From the NCBI RefSeq assembly GCF_050947875.1, contig NC_134569.1, positions 18,823,631 to 18,887,630 of the forward strand: a stretch of DNA of 64,000 nucleotides, read 5' to 3'. Shown here piece after piece: positions 12,376 through 64,000 of the stretch. The translations under genes were made by a program, and so were the position numbers. The notes below the pieces were generated by a model, which saw nothing but the letters and a program-made list of their open reading frames with translations, made no database searches and was not told where the DNA came from. How positions within the stretch are numbered: position 1 is the stretch's first letter; every line of letters begins with the position of its first letter. The DNA is from Dermacentor variabilis. Taxonomy: Eukaryota > Arthropoda > Arachnida > Ixodida > Ixodidae.

Positions 12376-12502
12376 GTACGCCCCTGAATCTGTAAACTTT
12401 GGCACATTCTCACATGCCAGTGATGCCTGGAGCTTTGGCATCACTCTCTGGGAGATGTATACTCTTGGGGAGCTCCCATATGGCTCACTCACCGGGGTGC
12501 AG
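12376..12502 (+). CDS. Tyrosine kinase exon (subdomains VIII-IX), Shark/SYK-like
   Basis: After a CTTTTGGCAG acceptor the exon reads (W)YAPESVNFGTFSHASDAWS then FGITLWEMYTLGELPYGSL and TGVQ, with a CAG|GTAAGA donor. APE and the D-x-W-S-x-G motif of protein tyrosine kinases are present. The wording NFGTFSHASDxWSFG is what I recall from the Shark/HTK16 (SH2-ankyrin) and SYK/ZAP-70 groups of cytoplasmic kinases, which signal downstream of ITAM-type receptors; that assignment is from memory. The usual D-V-W is D-A-W here. The exon starts in phase 2 (TG from the previous exon), so at least the N-lobe and HRD/DFG exons lie upstream. I did not find them in this window, so they may be small, hidden among repeats, or outside it. 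Confidence 0.88.
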
Positions 12503-12845
12503 GTAAGACCAGCAATCTGCATGTCATGCATAAAGAGTGACATGTTTGGTACAGATCTGCATTTTCTAGGACCAGCAGGAGGGTTTACCATAGTTTTCAT
12601 TTTACTAGCTTCTAGGCATGATACATTCGGCATACAGTGTTTTAATTCAAGGTTTCTGTCGCTCGTTTGTGTTAACATACATGCATCTGTTTCATGGCTT
12701 GTTGAGGGTACAAGGACTATACGTGCACAAGTTGCCGACCTGCGAGTTCACATTGTGCTATGAACCTTTTTTCCCAACCAGTGTTGCACCATTGGAAGGA
12801 ATGTGTACTTTTGAACGGTGTGGAGTAGTTTCTGCAAATTAAGTA

Positions 12846-13250
12846 CAGTAGAATGTTGTTGATACAATCCTATTTCGTATGATTTCCTGGTGCCTATGTT
12901 TGCGATTGAGAACAAAAAATAGGACCCAATACAGTTATGCTTCATTATTGCCATTTAATATGTTCCCAGAAAACATTATCTTTTGGCACCAGTGTTCAGT
13001 ACACGGCCAGACTGCGATTGTAAGATATGTTTTCCGGCTGCTAGATCCAATGTAAACAAGGAAAGGCTTGAAACATGCATGATCAAGAGCAGTAGGCGCC
13101 CACCACAGCAGCTTCCTTGCTCGCTCATGCGACGTAGAAATGCAAGCACACACTCAAGTTTCCTTTTTAGTACCAGCAACTCTCGTCGGTCATCGCACAT
13201 CACATTCACAGCTATCATCGCCATTGCAAAAGTTGAGTCACTTTAGCCTA
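12846..13250. mobile_element. MITE related to 42365-42632
   Basis: Starts CAGTAGAATGTTGTTGATAC after a TA. It shares TTTTCCGGCTGCTAGATC, AGTGTAAACAAG-like and TGCGATTGTAAGATATG-like blocks with the copy in TBL1 intron 7. The right end is not clear. Confidence 0.6.
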
Positions 13251-13680
13251 CGGTAAAGAGGATGAAGGCTCTGCCGAGCTCTCACAAGACGTTCATTACT
13301 TCATATTTTCATTCGAATGCATCATTACTTCCTATTACTTGTTTTCTCTCACCAAAGGTAGTGGGTTTGACTTTTTACCTTCACAATGTCAATTGGAATC
13401 CATCTTGGAGATATGGCTGGTTCACCCACATCTCCAAGTGCATTTCCACCAAAGGTCGTGGGTCTTAACTTCGCCCTATGAATTTTGGTGCCATATGGCA
13501 GACATCGCATTTTTTGACCCGAGCCCTAATAAGCATCTTCACCTATCTGTTCCACAGCACATGTGGCGTAGTGTCATTGGAAGCGTAATGTACACTTTTA
13601 GTAATAAAGCTTCGTACAGTGACACTAGAAAGGAGCTGCAAGGAGGGCGGTTCAGCCAGCATGGGAACCATGGGTAGTAC

Positions 13681-14130
13681 AGTCAAGACCAACTTTCCGA
13701 ACGCCTGACAATTCGGACAGCTTCAGGACACCACCCACCCCATGAATGTATAACATCTGAAAATTTGAACGCAAAAACCCTTCGCTGTTCGATTTTCCAT
13801 ACTTTTTTGCCACCACTGCCACAATTTTGATGATCTCACCGCCTCTTAACCGGCGCTCTTGCACGCAGATCCGCTGGCAGCTGCAGCCACTACCACGGTC
13901 ACTCTTAAGCTTGCCGTTCAGTGCCGTTTTTCATTAAAACTGTCAGCAATGGCACAGATTCCACCTTTGTAATCCTTGCCATTGGCTACAAAGCTTGGAA
14001 AGCACAGTGTGTTGCATGCTGGTTCCTGAAAGTCACAGGTCACAGGTCCATCCGCTGTCACAGTACGAGCACCGATAAGTGTACTGTCAGCCTTTAACTT
14101 TTTTCAGACATGCCTGTGGCAATTTGAGCC
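13681..14130. mobile_element. Tigger-like MITE fragment
   Basis: Begins CAGTCAAGACCAACTTTCCG after a TA. It carries the ATTCGGACAGCTTCAGGACACC block seen in the elements at 27205 and 39363, and a segment (TTTTTCATTAAAAC...) also near 18580 and 27510. The right terminus was not found. The rest of the kinase intron to 15376 has no recognisable feature. Confidence 0.5.
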
Positions 14131-15376
14131 CTTAGGGGCAGTAAAAGGCATGCATTCATCTTTTCAGACTGCCAGATTTTTCCTACTTTTTCGCAGCCCC
14201 TGGAGTGTTTGAAAAATTGGGCGTTGGCTCTACATAACTTCATCCTTCTGGCTTTAAACAGCTACATGACTTGGCGAACTTATAACTTTCAAGAAAGTAC
14301 TGCGTTAAAATTATTGCACATTATTATTGTCCAATGGCAGAATTTGAACACAGGACCTCTAGGACAGCAGCCCGACCCATTATGGCATGAAAAAGGGGAA
14401 CTACTGCAGTTAGCAGCAATTGTGTGTTCAGTCTTACTGCCATCTGCATTAAAATAACATTATAGACTGCATTGAAATTTAGGCAAACGAAGGCAGACAA
14501 AGCACAGTAAACAAAGACATGATTGTCTAAGCCACAAGCATGAAGATCAGACAAATACATGTACTAAGAGCACCAGAGTTCCCTCTAGTATTTATTGTAG
14601 GAAACTATGCTTTTAACTGATATCCCAAATGTGCCACCGTTCCCTGCTGCAGGCAGCACGAAGCGAGCGCAATTTGTAGTTTGGAAACCATGCTAGTGCT
14701 TGAGCTGATAGTGTCAGGTAGCTATAAGCACCAGCAAAGGCCTCGTGGCAGTGCCCCCATCTTGCATTAGACGTGCTTTACTGCATAAAAGTTCTGCACC
14801 GCAGCAAAGCTGACTTTAACGGACAAACGCAATTTACAGGGGTTATAAATTTTCATACAGGAAAAATTTCTCAAGTCGAATATTCGCACACCGCTAATTT
14901 TCATTACAGTGCACGCTCTATGTTGCCATGTATAGCTTTAACGCGTTGTTTTCATTTCATTTCTGAAAAAGGGTGTTTTGCCTCATGCATACTTCCCTGT
15001 CAGGAGACATAGTGGGCCACCTAGACAGGGTAATTTCCTTTCCACTTGACCACAGCATAACACTAGAGGGAACCAGCTCGTTGCAAATTTCCACCACTTC
15101 CCTAGCTGCTGGAGCTGGTGCCTCGAGTTCCAAATTTAAGCGTGGATGAATTCTTACTCAAAAACAAAATTGCATACTATTGAAAAGCGTAAATGCAGAC
15201 ACACTAATAAAGGACAAGCATAATGATGTCCAGTACATTTCAGCATAAAGTCCATTGGCAAGAAAATTGGGGGGCTCAATTAACAGCATTTTGCTGTGGT
15301 CATACAGAAGGCACATTTTCTTTCTTAGTTAACTTGTTTGGTTGATTGGCGCAGTAAGCCGAACTTTCTTGGACAG

Positions 15377-15568
15377 GTGCTGGCACTGGTGGAGAGAGGA
15401 GAGCGCCTGGCGCAGCCAGAGGGCTGTCCCGACTGGGCGTATGCAGCTATGCAGCACTGCTGGCGGCTCTCCCCTGATGAAAGGCCACCCTTTTCCAATC
15501 TGGCTGCGCTGTTTGCTGCACACAGTAGTCGACACCTCTGTGCTGGATGTGATGACACTGCCCATTAA
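15377..15568 (+). CDS. Tyrosine kinase terminal exon (subdomains X-XI) with stop
   Basis: Continues the frame of the exon at 12376-12502 in phase 0 after an acceptor TTGGACAG. It reads VLALVERGERLAQPEGCPDW, AYAAMQHCWRLSPDERPPFS, NLAALFA, then a short Ser/His/Cys-containing tail to TAA at 15566-15568. The CW-x6-RP motif (C-W-R-L-S-P-D-E-R-P) is the conserved end of the kinase C-lobe. The intron between the two exons (12503-15376) is 2.9 kb. Shark, SYK, ACK and FAK families all share this block; I favour Shark because of the neighbouring exon. The gene is tail-to-tail with TBL1. Confidence 0.85.
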   Translation: MLALVERGERLAQPEGCPDWAYAAMQHCWRLSPDERPPFSNLAALFAAHSSRHLCAGCDDTAH

Positions 15569-15650
15569 AAAGGCTGGTCAGCATTCAGTGGAACGGTACT
15601 TTGTCATGTGCACAAATCTTCATTCATAACACGAGACCAAGGTAAAGTAA

Positions 15651-15656
15651 TTTATT
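15651..15656 (-). terminator. Possible TBL1 poly(A) signal
   Basis: TTTATT on the plus strand reads AATAAA on the minus strand, about 600 nt after the TBL1 stop. A GT-rich stretch follows on the minus strand. It is the best signal I found before the convergent kinase stop at 15568. Confidence 0.45.
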
Positions 15657-15732
15657 TGCCTCAGGTCACGAAGAGTCACAGGTGCGATATTTTTCGGCGC
15701 ATACCAATCTCTTATTACTCAGCATGAACTGC

Positions 15733-15738
15733 AATAAA
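15733..15738 (+). terminator. Possible kinase poly(A) signal
   Basis: AATAAA about 165 nt after the kinase TAA. Use of this signal would overlap the kinase 3'UTR with that of TBL1. An ATTAAA at 15564-15569 overlaps the stop codon itself and is less likely. Confidence 0.45.
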
Positions 15739-16257
15739 TCACCTCTGCCTTGTACACCTGTAACACTGAGTCTGTTGCACACCATTTAGACGGCGCAGTT
15801 GACTGTACAAGCCGACAAATTTTCAATTAAACGACAATGTTTTTGAAGGAATCATGTACACATGAATGTATCTACATGAAGTTAAAAGAATACACTGATC
15901 AGCCCTCCTCCCATTAGAAACGTCAACATTATTTACAATGAGTGAGACAGCACCCACCTCAGGCCCCTTCAACTCCCATTTTAACATGATGAACAACAGA
16001 TTTCTATGGGTAATCTTTGTGCCTGCAGCTATGGCTGCATTTGTCAAAACGCCAAGGCACACAGGCAAACATGCCTCAGCAGGAAGCTCCCACGCAATCA
16101 CACACGTGAATTTGCTAAGAGCTGCAACACACATGTGCAGCTGCCAAGATGCACGAAAATGGGGTCAACCCTGGGGATGCAATCACTGGGTTGAGCAGGA
16201 TGTCCACTGTTCAACCACCTTTGCTACAAAGCAGCAAGGCACTCCAGCAGGGCTCCG

Positions 16258-61614
<45,357 letters not shown>

Positions 61615-61644
61615 TTTTCGTCATGAACACTCATTGAGTGCCTT

Positions 61645-62350
61645 CTGAAAGCAAGCGAAAGGATGCTAAGAATATTTGTTGGTAGGGGATAAGAAGAACA
61701 TGTAAATTTAGGAAACGTGTGGCTGACTATGCGCGATAAAAGAAGGCTGTGTTATGAACCAACATCAGCCAGACAATTACATCACAACAATGTCAAGGCG
61801 GAGGTGCGGGCCAGACACTAAACGCGCAAGACATCGAAGACCGACGCCAACCACGCTGCGCAAGAGTCGCACTGCACATCTAGGCCAAAACAATCAGACG
61901 TAGTTGATGCATCTGCAAAGCACGCGCCACAGTAAGCATCCGGTCACGGAGGCGCGCCGACTGCCGGTCGCGAACAGCGGCACGCGCCTTAGCGCGGCAA
62001 GGCAGCGATTACCTCCAAGAACAAACTGTCTTCAGCAAGGAAACACCAGCGGCACTCGGGGATCACAAACACCGAATGAGAAACCTGGCACAATGTTACG
62101 TGCTAGGCCTACTCACCCGTCAAACTCTGGTCAAACCGGGCAGAGTGCGAAAATGTGCCGCGAAGAGGACCGCGGAAATTGGCGCGCCGTAGCTACTGCT
62201 GTCTTCTGCCAGGCTACTTTTGTCGAGCTATGTGTACAACACTCCTGAAATGGGCTGCACGGCATCTATTAACGCACAAACCAAACTATCACCCATCGCC
62301 GACTGCAAAACGAAGTTGACGAAGTAGCAGCGGCCGCGAAAACTGAGGGC
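61645..62350 (-). promoter_or_regulatory. Putative TBL1 promoter, noncoding first exon and 5'UTR intron
   Basis: This stretch upstream of the TBL1 ATG is richer in G+C and CpG than the AT-rich surroundings and contains GGCGCGCC. A consensus donor on the minus strand (ACGG|GTGAGT, exon end at 62117) could pair with the acceptor at 61645-61647 to splice a noncoding first exon. No TATA box was seen. The start of transcription cannot be read from sequence alone. Confidence 0.4.
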
Positions 62351-62458
62351 GACCCCTGTCGCCATCTGCGCGACACGGTGCCTGGCTAGCCACCGTAGCC
62401 TGGTGGCGCTGCCAGTCTGAGTTGCTTGAGACTTTGCCAACATATGCTCTTTAAAAAA

Positions 62459-62675
62459 GTTTATCTTGCCCCACAACGATAATCGTCATTTGCCTTGCTT
62501 GCGTTTCCTTTCTTGAAAACTCTGCACTCACTACTTTCTCTTGTCGATAATGCTAGGACACACCGATAACGCGCATACCGTTCGTGACGTACCTGGAAGT
62601 ACCGCGCGCAGCGTTATTTTAAAGGAAAGGTGCGCAAGATAGATGACGATTATCGTTGTGTGACAAGATAAGCCC
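62459..62675. mobile_element. Small MITE candidate just upstream of the TBL1 promoter region
   Basis: ACAACGATAATCGTCAT at about 62474-62490 is exactly inverted at about 62642-62658. Pairing extends outward (TTATCTTG) and inward (CTTGC, TTTCCTT) with mismatches. About 215 bp, no coding capacity. Confidence 0.6.
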
Positions 62676-63504
62676 CAAAAGGGTACACACTTTTCAATGT
62701 GCCGATTGGCACATTCAAAGCCTTCAACCTCTTGATTAGACCACAAATAATCTTTCCCTAGAACTCATAAGACCCAGCACCATACTTGAAGCGCTTGTAT
62801 TGAGCACCGATAAACCACAAGTGTCGTTGCATAATATAGGTAACATTGCCCATGTAATAACGATATTACAACCATTAATTGTTACAACGTTATACATTAG
62901 CCCCTGGGCCCCGATTTCTTAAATTCGATACTGAGTTTACTATATATATTTTGCACCATATAGAAATTATTACACGATTCTTTTGCTATATATACATGCA
63001 GCGGTGAACAACTTATTGAAAGGCGCTTGCAGGTCCTGCCTGCAGTGAGCAGTCGCACCTCCTAGAACTATTTCCAGGCGGCATGCATGCTAGGAGAGAG
63101 AGAGAAAGAGAAGTCGTAAGGGACAGGCACTAGGCAGGGAAGTTAACCAGGCTGAGCCCGGTACCCTGTAAAGACTTTAGTACCCTGTACTGCAAGGAAG
63201 GGGGAAAATGTGTTGAAAGAAGAGAAGGAAAAGAGAAGTTCACACTTAGCTCAGTTACATTGTAGGAAACTATATGGCTATGATAAGGCCAGTAAACCAT
63301 AGAACTTTTTCTTTCTCTATGAGCAAACCACCAATATCCACAAGATGTCCCTCTTTGGTAACAACGTCCACGAGGGCATTTTTGCAAAGTCAAGGTTCCA
63401 TTCATGTCCCAAAAAGAGTGTTGTGGATTACGTACATCCGTGAGCAAAAGTATACGGAACACGGGGCCACCGAAAAAACAATTCGTAATTAACGCGCACG
63501 AACG
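62676..63504. other. No gene seen
   Basis: AT-rich upstream sequence with an AGAG run near 63094-63110. No motif recognised. Confidence 0.4.
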
Positions 63505-63515
63505 GAAACTGACGA

Positions 63516-63763
63516 TAATAATAATAATAATATTTGGGATTTTACGTGCTAAAACCACTTTCTGATTACGAGGCACGCCGTAGTGGAGGACTCCGGAAAT
63601 TTTGACCACCTGGGGTTCTTTAACGTGCACCTAAATCTAAGCACACGGGTGTTTTCGCATTTCGCCCCCATCGAAATGCGGCCGCCGTGGCCGGGATTCG
63701 ATCCCGCGACCTCGATCGTGCTCAGCAGCCCAACACCATAGCCACTGAGCAACCACGGCGGGT
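63516..63763 (-). mobile_element. Tick SINE with 11-bp target-site duplication
   Basis: Inverted copy of the SINE at 31848-32091: CCGCCGTGGTTGCTCAGTGG head on the minus strand, tRNA-like boxes, and an (ATT)n-type tail at about 63516-63532. GAAACTGACGA flanks it at 63505-63515 and 63764-63774. Confidence 0.92.
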
Positions 63764-63774
63764 GAAACTGACGA

Positions 63775-64000
63775 GTGCAACAGAAAATTCATAATGCCAA
63801 GTTTGAACTGCAGTTTTTAATCTTAAGTTGCATTCACAGACAGAGGAGAAAATGAATTTTATCGCGCACACGGGTGCACACAAGCTTCAACGTCCCGCAC
63901 TTCGCGGCAGTCATGTCAAATGCGTACGTTGCGTGGACCGCGGCGTGGACATCCTACCAGGGGGGGGACACTTCCCGGTTCCGGTGGCACAGGAAATTGG
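63775..64000. other. No gene seen at window end
   Basis: Nothing recognised; a G-run (GGGGGGG) lies at about 63961. Confidence 0.4.

Larger units (their letters stand above)
15569..16257. other. Convergent 3'UTR region
   Basis: No coding signal. It lies between the kinase stop (+) and the TBL1 stop (-) and holds the two candidate poly(A) signals, so it is probably the 3'UTRs of both genes, partly overlapping. Confidence 0.5.

Overview
This window looks like nuclear DNA of a hard tick (Ixodidae, probably metastriate). The evidence is a spliced animal gene with canonical GT-AG introns, tRNA-derived SINEs of a kind I associate with ticks (one head starts CCCGCCGTGGTTGCTCAGTG), an RTE-like retrotransposon ending in (TGA)n, and many pogo/Tigger DNA transposons flanked by TA. 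There is no operon, Shine-Dalgarno-driven gene or CRISPR array. I made no database searches; species and family names are from recognition.

Two host genes are visible and they converge. On the minus strand the complete coding region of a TBL1/TBL1XR1 (Drosophila ebi) homologue runs from the ATG at 61614 to the stop at 16258. It has 11 coding exons and 1,485 nt of coding sequence (494 aa plus stop), and all phases close exactly. On the plus strand two 3' exons of a cytoplasmic tyrosine kinase, most like the Shark/SYK type, lie at 12376-12502 and 15377-15568. Its upstream exons were not found. The two stop codons are about 690 bp apart, and the possible poly(A) signals overlap.

Layout: 1-7.4 kb holds a gypsy integrase remnant (+) and a large inverted repeat whose arms are built of ~137-bp tandem units. 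7.4-11.2 kb is a decayed Ty3/gypsy gag-pol (-). 11.4-11.9 kb is an RTE 3' fragment. 12.4-15.6 kb is the kinase 3' end. 16.3-61.6 kb is the TBL1 gene. Its 5' introns are short (59 bp to 1.8 kb), while introns 6, 7, 9 and 10 are 8.7-10.6 kb each. Those four hold most of the mobile DNA: a nearly intact RTE (32.2-35.3 kb), two CENP-B-type Tigger pseudogenes (28.6-30.0 and 48.3-50.6 kb), a BrkDBD-type pogo family (42.6-46.0 and 51.3-53.0 kb), five copies of an internally deleted Tigger derivative, a TTAA-flanked element and SINEs. Several are nested two or three deep, which gives a relative insertion order. 61.6-62.4 kb is a GC-rich, promoter-like region upstream of TBL1. 62.4-64 kb holds a small MITE and another SINE.

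Most long open frames outside the two host genes belong to transposons or lie antisense to them. I see no evidence for a new multi-gene system. The most unusual structures are the foldback-like inverted repeat, the layered transposon nests, the repeated N+C transposase fusion, a perfect 24-bp intronic hairpin and a 38-codon tandem repeat.
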